Below the pieces are notes generated by a model that saw only the letters and a program-made list of their open reading frames with translations, did not search any database and was not told where the DNA came from. A stretch of 64,000 nt of DNA from CAZTTH01 sp964615975 (GTDB lineage Bacteria; Verrucomicrobiota; Lentisphaeria; JABSQK01; JAJFLO01): NCBI GenBank assembly GCA_964615975.1, contig CAZTTH010000014.1:1-64000 (forward strand), written 5' to 3'. Below are positions 8,204 through 17,405 of this stretch, in pieces. Position 1 is the stretch's first letter. Each line of letters begins with the position of its first letter. Position numbers and translations under genes: made by a program.

Positions 8204-9396
8204 ATCACCCGCTGAAGTTAGCGTTTATTACCGCGTATTACCGGGAGGATGAAAACTGCACCGGGCTGGCATCTTACTACTATAATCTGGCCACCGCGCT
8301 GGCGGATGCCGGTCACCAGGTATTTGTCATCACCGTGAAAGGGATTGCCGGCGGCACCGGGGATTCCAACAATTTGAGATGTATTGCCGTCAAGCAAAAC
8401 CTCTATTCCCAATCCACTGTGACGGCGCCATCAATGAAGAGTGTCTTGGGACTGGCGGCGCGAATGACGTTTTCTTTCGCGGCCATGCGGCGCGTAATTA
8501 AACTCGATAGAAAATTCGCGCTTGATCTGATCATTGCTCCCGAACTTTTCGCCCAGGGGTTGTGCACCGCCTTATGGCTGAAAAGTAAACTCGTGACCCG
8601 GATCCATACCCCATCCGAAGTGGTCGATTTTTATAACCAGCGCTATCCATCACGCTGGTTGGGAAGGCTTAATGGCTTTCCCGAACGGCTGCAAGTCCGG
8701 CTGAGTCGGGGCATTTATGCTGCCTCACCGCGTTTAGCATCCGAAGTGGCGCGGCATTGGCGGATGGCGCCGGACAATATCAGGATAATCCCCAACGGAA
8801 TTCATTGTGAATGGGTGAGAAGGAGCGCGGGTAATTACAAGCGAAGCATCCCATGCCGGTATATGCTTTATTTTGGCAGACTGGAAAGGAGAAAGGGCGT
8901 GTCAATATTGGCGACGGCGCTGGCCGCGGTCTTTGCCGGAGATCCAGACATCTGCATGGTCTTTGTCGGCAGGGACTGCGGATGGAAGGAAAAAATCATG
9001 GCGGAGAATTCTCGCTATAGCGCGAGAATCAAGTTTTATGACACCTTGAGTAAGGAGCATTTATTCGAAATCGTCCTGCATTCGACCTTGGTAATATTAC
9101 CGTCGCTGTTTGAAAATTTTGCGAATACCGGACTCGAAGCCATGGCACTTGGCAAGGTTGTAATCGGGACAACTGGCACGAGCTTTGAAGATCTCATCAC
9201 CGATGGTGAAAACGGTTTCCTTGTCCCCCCCGGAGATGCGGCATCACTCAGCGCCAAAATCCTGGAATGTCTGCGCCGCGATGATTTGGATCGGATCGGT
9301 GAGAACGCGTATCAGCACATCTTGCAGTACGACATGTCAGAAGTCGTAAAACAGCATGTGAACTATTTCCGGGAAATCCTCCGGGGAAGCGCATGA
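8200..9396 (+). CDS. GT4 glycosyltransferase
   Basis: This 398-residue GT-B enzyme opens with LAFITAYYREDENCTGLASY, and carries IRIIPNGI, MLYFGRLERRKGVSILA, MVFVGRDCGW and the donor-site ENFANTGLEAMALGKVVIGT. It overlaps the preceding gene by 4 bases and ends 20 bp from a convergent glycosyltransferase gene. The two coupled GT4 enzymes probably act in sequence on one lipid-linked or polymeric acceptor; this is inferred from context only. Confidence 0.9.
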   Translation: MNHPLKLAFITAYYREDENCTGLASYYYNLATALADAGHQVFVITVKGIAGGTGDSNNLRCIAVKQNLYSQSTVTAPSMKSVLGLAARMTFSFAAMRRVIKLDRKFALDLIIAPELFAQGLCTALWLKSKLVTRIHTPSEVVDFYNQRYPSRWLGRLNGFPERLQVRLSRGIYAASPRLASEVARHWRMAPDNIRIIPNGIHCEWVRRSAGNYKRSIPCRYMLYFGRLERRKGVSILATALAAVFAGDPDICMVFVGRDCGWKEKIMAENSRYSARIKFYDTLSKEHLFEIVLHSTLVILPSLFENFANTGLEAMALGKVVIGTTGTSFEDLITDGENGFLVPPGDAASLSAKILECLRRDDLDRIGENAYQHILQYDMSEVVKQHVNYFREILRGSA

Positions 9397-9416
9397 AGGT
9401 TTCGTTGGTCTAAGGA

Positions 9417-10580
9417 TCAACCCGGTGGATTTTTCGCTCGCTTGCGCGCCGCGATAATTTCTTCATATTGTTTCTCGTTTAAGATCGCCACGGTGTCGAG
9501 ATCGTAGGTCTGAATCAGTTTTTCCCTCAACGTTGCATCGCAGTCGGGAAATCGCCGGTTCCCGCTCACCACCGAGACAACCGCATTTGCCAATTCATCA
9601 ACCTCGATGCGTTGCAGGCAAATTTGACGAGGATATTGACTGGCCACATCATCCATGGGAATATGAGGAGAGACAATGATGATTTTGTTCAGTAACATGG
9701 CTTCCCGTGTGGCGATGGAAAAGCTTTCAAATGAGCTTGGAAAAACCATGAGATCGGTTGCCACCAGCAACGAATAAAATGTATCGCGATCCTGATGGTC
9801 AATAACGATCAGGTTATCCGGCAGTTTAACATGATTAAGTAAACTCCGGTTCTGACAAACCATGATAAAAGCGAGCTCATGTTCCAGGAGTTTGGCGGCG
9901 GTGGCGATAAATAAATATCCCCCCTTGCGAACCATTGAGCTGCCCACCGAAATCAAGACGATTTTCCGTTTGCCGATGCCATATTTCATCCTGAAATCAA
10001 TCTGGCGGCAACTAAGAATCGATTTGGTCTTTATGCCATAGGGAATGATGGCTATCTCTGTCAGATCAATTCTATAATCTCGCGCCACCCTTTGCGCGTA
10101 TTTTAATGAAGGAGAAATAATTCCATCGCTTTTCTTCATCGCCAATGATTCGCATTTACTGATGAAAAACGAAACCATCCGATGGTGATTATACAGCGCT
10201 TGAAAACCGCCATGGAGACGCGTGATGACGGCACAGCGGCGAAAGGGAATGAGAAATAAGTGTTCAAATCCGCCATCGGCAAATTCGACGATATCAAAAC
10301 CTGACTTCGCGATGTAGAGCGACAGTCTGATCATATAGCGAAGTCGTTGATAGATATAGATGGGATTAAACAATTGTATCGGGTTCCGATACGAATCGAC
10401 AATTCCTATCTGGACGATGACGACATCGTCGGTCTGGCATTGGTCTTGGGGACCAGAAGTAATGATCGTAACCTCATGCCCGCGCTGGGCCAATTGTGAG
10501 GAGAGATCCGCGATGTGGGAGCCCAGTCCACCCCGCTGGTCCGGTTTCGAATAAAGAATATTGGCAAAGCCGATTTTCAT
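9417..10580 (-). CDS. GT4 glycosyltransferase
   Basis: The 387-residue protein begins MKIGFANILYSKPDQRGGLG, a GT4 N-terminus with the Gly-Gly-Leu-Gly loop. It has IAIIPYGI, KRKIVLISVGSSMVRKGGYL in the donor domain and FPSSFESFSIATREAMLLNK as the E-x7-E motif. It is transcribed opposite to its neighbours: convergent with the 8200-9396 gene and divergent from the deacetylase at 10658, with 77 bp between those starts that should hold both promoters. Confidence 0.9.
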   Translation of the reverse strand: MKIGFANILYSKPDQRGGLGSHIADLSSQLAQRGHEVTIITSGPQDQCQTDDVVIVQIGIVDSYRNPIQLFNPIYIYQRLRYMIRLSLYIAKSGFDIVEFADGGFEHLFLIPFRRCAVITRLHGGFQALYNHHRMVSFFISKCESLAMKKSDGIISPSLKYAQRVARDYRIDLTEIAIIPYGIKTKSILSCRQIDFRMKYGIGKRKIVLISVGSSMVRKGGYLFIATAAKLLEHELAFIMVCQNRSLLNHVKLPDNLIVIDHQDRDTFYSLLVATDLMVFPSSFESFSIATREAMLLNKIIIVSPHIPMDDVASQYPRQICLQRIEVDELANAVVSVVSGNRRFPDCDATLREKLIQTYDLDTVAILNEKQYEEIIAARKRAKNPPG

Positions 10581-10657
10581 AAACAGGGTTAATCAAATAG
10601 TATTAAGTGAATGGAAGTCAATAATCGACATTGGAATCTCCCATACAGTATGTTTGA

Positions 10658-11635
10658 ATGGTTTCACTGATACACACTTATATAAGTAAATATTCCGCAA
10701 AATTGAGATCGAAGCTGGCGCCGCAATGCCGTCTGACGATTCTCATGTATCATGCGGTGATCCGGACCCCACTCAAGGTCGGTGATTGGGGCTTTCTTGA
10801 GGTTGAATCTTTTCAGGAGCAACTTTCATATCTTAAACAGCATTACAAGGTCATCTCCCTAACCGAGGCGGTTCAACGTCTGCATCATGGAGATCTCTCC
10901 GCCAACACCGCGGTAATTACGTTCGATGACGGATATCAGAATAATTTCGAAGTCGCTTTTCCCATTTTATTTGATGCGGGATTGCCCGCTACGATATTTG
11001 CGGTTACCGGTTACCTGAATTCGTCCGACACAGTGTGGACCGCCCGTCTCCATCATGCCCTCACAGAAACGAAGAGAAAATCCTTTTGCTGGAGCGGCAT
11101 TGAGATCGATTTGTCCAGCCTCAAAGCCAGAGCTCAATCCCTGAGAATACTTAAACAAGGTTTAAAACAGCTGCCCCAACCTCAGTTGTTGGAAGAAGTC
11201 AGGCATCTGGTTCGCGAAGTTGGTGACGATCCAGACCATCCCATGGCGCTGGATTCACCTTATCGAATGCTCGGCTACGACGCCATATCCACAATGATCG
11301 ATTCGGGACTCATCGAATTAGGCGCGCACTCGGTCACCCATGCCATTCTGAGTAACCTGTCGGGAGATCAACAACGTTGTGAAATTCAGGGATCGATCGA
11401 AACGATCACGAAGGTCACCGGTCGCCCCTGTCGATGGTTCGCTTATCCCAATGGCAGAAGCGAAGACTTTACCAGCGAATCGATAAATTTGCTGCATGCC
11501 AGCAAGATCAGCGGCGCCGTGACTGCCATCGCCGGAAAAAACATCCGGGAGACCCCATTGATGACACTGAAACGAATCGGTATCGGCGCCACGATGGGAT
11601 TGGCTGATTTTCGTCACCTTTTATTACACGACTGA
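10658..11635 (+). CDS. NodB-type polysaccharide deacetylase
   Basis: The 325 residues contain the carbohydrate esterase 4 signature. TFDDGYQNN (near residue 88) supplies the catalytic base Asp and a metal-ligand Asp, LGAHSVTH (near residue 224) supplies the two metal His residues, and RWFAYPNGR is motif 3. The enzyme should remove N- or O-acetyl groups from a polysaccharide. The N-terminal hydrophobic segment is weak, so export is uncertain. Placed among glycosyltransferases, it likely modifies the glycan they build, as in other exopolysaccharide loci. Confidence 0.9.
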   Translation: MVSLIHTYISKYSAKLRSKLAPQCRLTILMYHAVIRTPLKVGDWGFLEVESFQEQLSYLKQHYKVISLTEAVQRLHHGDLSANTAVITFDDGYQNNFEVAFPILFDAGLPATIFAVTGYLNSSDTVWTARLHHALTETKRKSFCWSGIEIDLSSLKARAQSLRILKQGLKQLPQPQLLEEVRHLVREVGDDPDHPMALDSPYRMLGYDAISTMIDSGLIELGAHSVTHAILSNLSGDQQRCEIQGSIETITKVTGRPCRWFAYPNGRSEDFTSESINLLHASKISGAVTAIAGKNIRETPLMTLKRIGIGATMGLADFRHLLLHD

Positions 11636-11720
11636 TGGCAGCTTAAGCAAGGAATTAAATTCATTGGGGGTATCGGGAGACACCGCTACACGACAAGGCA
11701 TTTTACCAACACCGAAGTGA

Positions 11721-12815
11721 CTACCCAAGATTCAGCTCGGTCTTGATCAAGCGATCATAAATTTCCACTCGCCGATCCCAGGTATGATGACCGAGAATAT
11801 AACGAATCGCCGCATCGCGATCCCAATTGATTTGTAACGCTGCGATAATCTGTTGCGCCATTGCTTCCAGATCTCCGTTATTGACCACAAATCCCAATCC
11901 GGCCTCCCCAATTACATGCTCGTTGGGGAAGCCGGATTCACATACCACCGGCAGTCCCACCCGCAGATAGTGATAAATCTTGCTGCTTTCATTGTTGTGC
12001 ATGAAGCTTCCGGCTGCCAACACCACTCCGACATCGGCATGATGAAAATATTTCCAGCTCTCATCATAGGAGACTACTCCCAAATTGGTCACGTGTTTAA
12101 GCTGCAATTGGCTGACATCGCCCGGTCCCAGGAAGTATAATCTTACCCCTTGGATTGATAACAGTCGGCCCAGTTCATTGAGCTTTTCGATGAGAACCTG
12201 ATTTGCCTCAGGTTGATCACCCTTGGTATAAATATTCCCCGCAAAAATACACTTGATTCGATCCTTTGTCGGATAGGGATTGGGTAAATTGGCCGGAACC
12301 TCACGATCCACTCCTCCCGGCACAATCAATATGCCATCACGGGGACCGTGACATGTGTTCCAAAGCTGTCTGGCGGAATCGTTCAAGACGGTTATATATC
12401 GACTGCTGGCGTTGATTTTTTCCTGAACCGCGAAGAGTTGCTCGCGCCGTTTCCCATAGAAATAGATCCCGTCGCGATCAGTTGAGTCGACCACGGAGCC
12501 CAGTTTGGATATGACCAAGGGATGATCGTTACCGCCATGGTGTAACAGGGTTTCAAATCCCTTATGGAAGAGAGTTTTCACAACATCATAATCGTCCCAG
12601 TTGATTTGGGTTAAACCGATGCGCCGCAGATTTGGATTCATTTGAATGGGAGCATTGTTCCACCACCGCCGCCAGCGGGGTTCATTCGTGGCGATATCGA
12701 CATGATGACCGAGCCGCGCCAGAGCCTCGGAAATTTTGAGCCAACGGATATAGGACATGTCGCGGAGAATAAACTCTCTGCGGCCAGGATTATAGATGGT
12801 GAGGATTTTTGCCAT
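11721..12815 (-). CDS. GT4-like glycosyltransferase
   Basis: This 364-residue protein starts MAKILTIYNPGRREFILRDM and continues with KISEALARLGHHVDIAT. The donor half has RIKCIFAGNIYTKGDQPEAN, VRLYFLGPGD, NLGVVSYDESWKYFHHADVGVVLA and SSKIYHYLRVGLPVVCESGF, the position normally taken by the E-x7-E motif (here E-S-S-K-I-Y-H-Y). It converges on the deacetylase gene, leaving 85 bp between stops. It is a GT-B fold by layout; the substrate is unknown. Confidence 0.82.
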   Translation of the reverse strand: MAKILTIYNPGRREFILRDMSYIRWLKISEALARLGHHVDIATNEPRWRRWWNNAPIQMNPNLRRIGLTQINWDDYDVVKTLFHKGFETLLHHGGNDHPLVISKLGSVVDSTDRDGIYFYGKRREQLFAVQEKINASSRYITVLNDSARQLWNTCHGPRDGILIVPGGVDREVPANLPNPYPTKDRIKCIFAGNIYTKGDQPEANQVLIEKLNELGRLLSIQGVRLYFLGPGDVSQLQLKHVTNLGVVSYDESWKYFHHADVGVVLAAGSFMHNNESSKIYHYLRVGLPVVCESGFPNEHVIGEAGLGFVVNNGDLEAMAQQIIAALQINWDRDAAIRYILGHHTWDRRVEIYDRLIKTELNLG

Positions 12816-12861
12816 GATTTATATATTGTTAGACTGCCGAATCTCCACAGTTCATCGTCCA

Positions 12862-12975
12862 AATACAAACTGGTATAATCTTGGCAATGTTGAATTTGAT
12901 CTGATGCAATACAAACAGGCAGTTAAATATTATCAACAATCTTTGGATATCTTTCCCGATAATCTTGCCGCGTAA
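12862..12975 (+). pseudogene. Isolated TPR unit, gene remnant
   Basis: The frame from 12862 to the TAA at 12973-12975 reads as one almost ideal tetratricopeptide unit: W-Y-N-L-G-N-V-E-F at helix A, then A-V-K-Y-Y-Q-Q-S-L at helix B and F-P-D-N-L-A-A at the turn. There is no start codon or further repeat in frame, and the next bases (AAAAATATT) would continue the expected K-Y/N-L of a following repeat only after a frameshift. This is most simply the leftover of a larger TPR gene. Confidence 0.5.
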
Positions 12976-12984
12976 AAATATTTA

Positions 12985-13404
12985 GTGATTTCCAAATTCA
13001 TCAAACGTACAGCTCAATGCCGGACTCATTCTGAAAATGGCGGGGTATGTGGTGGATGGAAATATGGCGATTCGCCGCGCTCAAGAACTCGACTCGGATA
13101 TAGAAAAAGGTGGAGAATTTATGAGCAAGATGAAATGCTTACTCGTCTGTACGTTGAAGCTCCTCAATTTAGAATCGCTATTTTATCCCATCCCCGATGT
13201 CCGACCAATCTGCTCACGGAAAACTTTCAGGAGGCTTACGAAAAATCATTCAACCACTCCTACGAAATGTTAGCCGCGATTGTGTCTAATCCCAATACCC
13301 CAATAGAATTGGTGGAGAAAGTCGCCAATGCTCATGATGTGCCTGGAGGGGCAGTTTATCCTGCCCAGTGTGAATTGAAAAGAAGGAATTCCAAAAGCGA
13401 ATAG
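12985..13404 (+). pseudogene. LRV-like repeat protein fragment
   Basis: Only the second half (from about 13129) looks protein-like: R-I-A-I-L-S-H-P-R-C-P-T-N-L-L followed by L-A-A-I-V-S-N-P-N-T-P-I-E-L-V-E. Both match the leucine-rich-variant pattern (x-A-x-x-x-N/H-P-x-x-P-x-x-L). The first 50 residues of the open frame are low quality, and part of the probable N-terminal sequence lies in a different frame starting near 13037, so a frameshift is likely. It is preceded by TPR debris and followed by 280 bp with no gene before yceD. A short intact gene starting at ATG 13135 is an alternative reading. Confidence 0.4.
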
Positions 13405-13684
13405 GATGAACAACAAAGAGCGGAGTTCGAGGAGTCGGCAATGATTCATACAACTCTAAGTTGATCCTGATAACCTGGGGAATTCAGAACAACGCTCTTA
13501 AATGCCCAATTTGCTTCTGAAGCGCAATAAAATTCTCCATGAATTACGTAATCCCGTCAGGTAAATTGCAAAGGATTTTTTCAATAATGAATTTAATTTA
13601 CCGGATTGGCGGATTACTTTGCTGCCTTTCATGACACAAGGTAACCCAATCATTTCAATCCAGCGTAAAATAACCAGTAATACC

Positions 13685-14167
13685 ATGGATAACAGCAGTT
13701 CGCGATTAGTCATTAATGTCAGCCACCTCCCCGTAGATGGTGAGAAGTTGAAGGGGGAATTGCCGGCGGCGATATTCGCGATGAACACCGATGAGCGGTT
13801 ATCCTTCCCCCATCCTTTATGCTATCAGTTGCGGCTGGAGATGGCGGAACAGACATTATGCGTGACTGGAAACGTGTGGACTACCATAGATTGCCGGTGT
13901 GACCGTTGCTGGGCATTTTTTCAGCCGCAATTACGCGCGGACAACGTCGGACACATGTACCCTGTGCCGGGGGATCATCTGGTGGATTTGACTGAGGATA
14001 TTCGGGAAGATATTTTGTTGCAACTGCCATTAAAATTTCTCTGCCAATCATCCTGCCTGGGGTTATGTCCACACTGCGGTCAAAATCTCAATCTGACAGC
14101 ATGTAATTGTAAAATGCGGAAATCCCGTGAAGATCAGTGGAGCGTGCTGGATCAATTGAATCTATGA
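13685..14167 (+). CDS. yceD: YceD/DUF177 family protein
   Basis: The start chosen at 13685 (MDNSSSRLVINVSHLPVDGE) matches the family N-terminus; upstream codons in this frame look non-coding. The 160-residue protein has the DUF177 layout: a beta-rich N-half, CDRCWAFF, VDLTEDIREDILLQLP and a C-terminal C-Q-S-S-C-x-G-L-C-P-x-C-G-Q-N-L-N zinc-ribbon-like segment. In E. coli and many bacteria the gene precedes rpmF (L32) and plsX and has been linked to 23S rRNA handling. Here it runs straight into plsX with an ATGA overlap, with no rpmF between. No Shine-Dalgarno is obvious. Confidence 0.9.
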   Translation: MDNSSSRLVINVSHLPVDGEKLKGELPAAIFAMNTDERLSFPHPLCYQLRLEMAEQTLCVTGNVWTTIDCRCDRCWAFFQPQLRADNVGHMYPVPGDHLVDLTEDIREDILLQLPLKFLCQSSCLGLCPHCGQNLNLTACNCKMRKSREDQWSVLDQLNL

Positions 14168-15192
14168 GAATCGCATTGGATATCATGGGCGGGGATAAAG
14201 CGCCGGTTGAAATTGTCAAGGGCCTGAAGCTGGCTATGACCGATTTTCCTGATGTCAGTAAATTTCTATTGGTTGGCGATCGCCAGGTCGTGGTTGCCGA
14301 ATTGAAGCGGCAGGACATTTCGGAACATGATCCGCGCCTGGAGCTGCTCCAGGCCTCACAGGTGGTGAACATGGACGACGCGTCGACAGCGCCATTGCGG
14401 GCCAAGAAGGATTCTTCCATCGCGGTGGCGGTTGGCGCGGTGAAAAACCAAAATGCCGATGCCGTGATCAGCGCCGGTCATACCGGCGCCGCGGTAGCCG
14501 CGATGGTGGTATTGAATCGGATGTTGCCTGACATTGACCGGCCCGGCATCGCCAGTGTGTTCCCGGCGCCCCATGGACCATTTGTGATGATCGACATTGG
14601 CGCTAATGTGGATAGCAAGCCCATCCATTTGGCACAGTACGCGATCATGGGTGAGCTCTATGCCCGGATGGTTTTGAAGATCAAAACTCCGCGAGTCGGC
14701 ATCATCAGCAATGGTGAAGAGGAAGGGAAGGGCAATGAGTTAACCAGGGAGAGTTATCAATTGATAAAGAAATTGCCCTTGCAGTTTGTGGGCAATATCG
14801 AGGGCCGCGATTTGTTTGCCAACAAAGCGGATGTTGTGGTCTGCGATGGATTTGTTGGCAACGCCGTGCTGAAAAGCTGCGAAGGATTGGCCAAAGCGAT
14901 TGCGAGCATGCTCAAAGCCAGACTCAAAACCACTCCGGTGCGGATGGCTGGCGCCTTCCTCTCCAAAAACGCTTTTGTGGAGTTGAAGGAAATGATTGAT
15001 CATGAAGAGTATGGCGGCGCCCCTTTATTGGGGGTTAATGGCATTTGCATCAAGGCGCATGGCTCCTCATCCGCCAAGGCGATCCGCAACGCGGTGCGGG
15101 TGGCGCGTGAAATGATCGCCCATCATTACAATCGCCATCTTAGCGACAATCTGCGTCAGGTCAAATGGGAAGGTTTAACTGAAAAGGGATGA
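14164..15192 (+). CDS. plsX: Phosphate acyltransferase PlsX
   Basis: PlsX converts acyl-ACP and phosphate to acyl-phosphate for phospholipid synthesis. The 342-residue protein starts MRIALDIMGGDKAPVEIVKG, the family hallmark, and contains SAGHTGAAVAAMVV, RPGIASVFP, IDIGANVDSKP, GIISNGEEEGKGNE and VCDGFVGNAVLKSCEG. All conserved blocks are present and the length is normal. The start overlaps the yceD stop (ATGA) and its stop overlaps the fabH start, so it is part of a tightly coupled operon. Confidence 0.97.
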   Translation: MRIALDIMGGDKAPVEIVKGLKLAMTDFPDVSKFLLVGDRQVVVAELKRQDISEHDPRLELLQASQVVNMDDASTAPLRAKKDSSIAVAVGAVKNQNADAVISAGHTGAAVAAMVVLNRMLPDIDRPGIASVFPAPHGPFVMIDIGANVDSKPIHLAQYAIMGELYARMVLKIKTPRVGIISNGEEEGKGNELTRESYQLIKKLPLQFVGNIEGRDLFANKADVVVCDGFVGNAVLKSCEGLAKAIASMLKARLKTTPVRMAGAFLSKNAFVELKEMIDHEEYGGAPLLGVNGICIKAHGSSSAKAIRNAVRVAREMIAHHYNRHLSDNLRQVKWEGLTEKG

Positions 15193-16193
15193 ATTTAATG
15201 AACGATTCACAGTGCGGCGTGCGTATTGCGGGGACGGGTTCGTATCTGCCGGAAAGAGTATTGTCCAACCTGGAGCTGGAAAAAATGGTCGAAACCACCG
15301 ATGAGTGGATTCGCACTCGCACCGGGATCGAAACTCGCCATATTGCCGCCGCGGATGAGCCTTCATCGGCATTGGGCGCCAAAGCGGCATTGCCCGCCCT
15401 TGAGGCCGCCGGATTAACCCCTTCTGATATCGATTTGATCATCGTGGCGACGATTACACCCGATAAGATATTTCCCAATACCGCGTGTTATGTGCAACAA
15501 CGAATTGGCGCGGAAAACGCGGTGTGTTTCTCCGTCGAGGCCGCCTGCTCTGGCTTTGTCTATATCACCGCCATCGCTTCGGCATTGATACAAACCGGTT
15601 TGTATCGCAATGCCTTGATTATTGGCGCGGAACGATTGTCATCGATAATCAACTGGCAGGATCGCAGCACGTGTGTCTTGTTTGGCGATGGCGCTGGCGC
15701 CGCGGTGTTGCAGGCTTGTCCAATGAAAGAGAATTCATATTTGGGCTCGAAGCTGGGGGCTGACGGACATTATGCCAATATCCTGCATGTTCCGGGGGGG
15801 GGCTCCAGTCTGCCTTTTTCTCAGGAGGTGCTCAATGATAAATTGTATTGTCTGGCGATGAATGGTCCCGAGGTCTTCAAGCTGGCGGTAAATACCATGG
15901 TGGCCGCCGCTCAGGAGACGTTGCGGGCGAATCATATCACCATTGATCAAGTCCGCTGGCTGGTGCCGCATCAAGCCAATAACCGCATTATCACCAGTGT
16001 GGCCAAGCGACTCAATCTGACAGAAGATCGTGCATTTGTCAATCTGCAAAAGTATGGCAATACCTCGGCGGCGACCATCCCCATCGCCCTCGATGAAATG
16101 GTTCGCGGGGGGCTGTTACAAAAAGGCGATTATATCCTAACCGTCGCATTTGGCGGGGGCTTAACCTGGGGTGCGAATTTGCTCAAATGGTAA
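15189..16193 (+). CDS. fabH: Beta-ketoacyl-ACP synthase III
   Basis: FabH starts fatty acid synthesis by condensing acetyl-CoA with malonyl-ACP. The catalytic triad is intact: Cys in VEAACSGFVY, His in PHQANNRI and Asn in YGNTSAAT. The N-terminus GVRIAGTGSYLPERVLSN and the glycine-rich C-terminus AFGGGLTWGANLLKW are typical, at 334 residues. It overlaps plsX by 4 bases and fabG by 7. An internal ATG at 15198 is a possible alternative start. Confidence 0.97.
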   Translation: MNLMNDSQCGVRIAGTGSYLPERVLSNLELEKMVETTDEWIRTRTGIETRHIAAADEPSSALGAKAALPALEAAGLTPSDIDLIIVATITPDKIFPNTACYVQQRIGAENAVCFSVEAACSGFVYITAIASALIQTGLYRNALIIGAERLSSIINWQDRSTCVLFGDGAGAAVLQACPMKENSYLGSKLGADGHYANILHVPGGGSSLPFSQEVLNDKLYCLAMNGPEVFKLAVNTMVAAAQETLRANHITIDQVRWLVPHQANNRIITSVAKRLNLTEDRAFVNLQKYGNTSAATIPIALDEMVRGGLLQKGDYILTVAFGGGLTWGANLLKW

Positions 16194-16933
16194 AATTATC
16201 AGATCAAGTGGCAATTGTTACCGGCGGCGCGCGCGGAATCGGCAAGGCGATTGCCGCCAAACTGGCCCGGGAAGGCGTCAGAGTGGTGATCGCCAATACC
16301 CGTCCGGAAAGTGCGGAACAGGCGGTTCAGGAGTTGAGCGCTCTGGGATTGGAGATCAAGAGCATGATAGCCGATGTGGCCATTCCGGAAGCGGCTGAGG
16401 CATTGATAGCAGAAACCATCGCGACATGGGGCAGAGTGGATATATTGGTCAATAATGCGGGGATTACCCGCGATAATCTTATCATGCGAATGAAAAATGA
16501 TGATTGGGATGCCGTCATCAACACCAATTTAAAAGGGACATTCAATTGCATCAAGGCAGTCAGCCGGCCGATGGTGAAGGCAAGGTCGGGCCGGATTATT
16601 AACATCACTTCGGTAGTCGGCGTATCCGGTAATGCCGGACAGGCAAATTATGTGGCATCAAAAGCAGGAGTCATCGGATTGACGAAATCGGCGGCACGGG
16701 AATTCGCCTCGCGTAATATCAATGTCAACGCCGTGGCGCCCGGATATATTGTCACGGAAATGACCGACAAATTGAATAATGATGCAAAATCGGTATTTTT
16801 GTCACAGATCCCCATGGGACGACCGGGATTGCCAGAGGAAGTGGCATCCCTGGTAGTGTTCCTGGCATCCGCGGAAGCTGCGTATATCACTGGACAAACG
16901 ATTCATGTGGATGGTGGAATGGTAATGGCTTGA
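16187..16933 (+). CDS. fabG: 3-oxoacyl-ACP reductase
   Basis: FabG reduces beta-ketoacyl-ACP with NADPH. The SDR features are all visible: TGGARGIGKAIA cofactor loop, NNAG, catalytic Ser in NITSVVG, Y-x-x-x-K in YVASKAG, and VAPGYIVTEMT. At 248 residues it is the standard length. It overlaps fabH by 7 bases. The usual fabD (malonyl-CoA:ACP transacylase) between fabH and fabG is absent, so that activity must be encoded elsewhere. Confidence 0.96.
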   Translation: MVKLSDQVAIVTGGARGIGKAIAAKLAREGVRVVIANTRPESAEQAVQELSALGLEIKSMIADVAIPEAAEALIAETIATWGRVDILVNNAGITRDNLIMRMKNDDWDAVINTNLKGTFNCIKAVSRPMVKARSGRIINITSVVGVSGNAGQANYVASKAGVIGLTKSAAREFASRNINVNAVAPGYIVTEMTDKLNNDAKSVFLSQIPMGRPGLPEEVASLVVFLASAEAAYITGQTIHVDGGMVMA

Positions 16934-16939
16934 TGTCGC

Positions 16940-16970
16940 TTGACACCAAGGATACTGTTCGCCATATTAT
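16940..16970 (+). promoter_or_regulatory. Candidate promoter for acpP
   Basis: TTGACA at 16940-16945 matches a sigma-70 -35 box perfectly. TATTAT at 16965-16970 could serve as -10, but the 19-bp spacing is long; CATATT at 16963-16968 gives 17 bp. It lies at the start of the 193-bp gap between fabG and acpP, where a separate promoter for the abundant acyl carrier protein would be expected. Confidence 0.3.
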
Positions 16971-17126
16971 GCGTTCTATTTTTGATTATAAACCTCATTG
17001 CAATTCGCGATTGAGAGGTTGTATTCATATCCGAATCTCCTGGGCTGACAATAGACCGGGAAGTAACCGTTTGTTTACTGACAAGCTAGTAATAATCTTT
17101 GGCCATAAATATATGGAGGTAACGTC

Positions 17127-17366
17127 ATGGCAACCGTGGCAGAACGAGTTAAAGAAATAGTTGTGGAACAATTGGGAGTTAGCCCGGAACAGGTAAAACC
17201 GGAAGCCAAATTTGTCGATGATCTCGGTGCCGACTCACTGGACACCGTCGAATTAATCATGGCATTGGAAGAGGAGTTCAGCCTTGAAATCGATGATGAA
17301 GAAGCAGAAAAGCTGCAAACGGTTCAAGATGTCATTTCTCATATCGATGCCAATAAACAACAATAA
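17127..17366 (+). CDS. acpP: Acyl carrier protein
   Basis: The 79-residue acidic protein carries the growing acyl chain on 4-phosphopantetheine. The attachment serine is Ser37 in GADSLDTVELIM, the canonical motif, and the surrounding helices (VKEIVVEQLGV, EEEFSLEIDDEEAEKL) are typical. A strong GGAGG at 17115-17119, seven bases before ATG, fits high expression. It is followed directly by fabF. Confidence 0.97.
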   Translation: MATVAERVKEIVVEQLGVSPEQVKPEAKFVDDLGADSLDTVELIMALEEEFSLEIDDEEAEKLQTVQDVISHIDANKQQ

Positions 17367-17405
17367 TCATTGCCGACTCTTTTAGACATTATTAAGGATA
17401 CTCAA

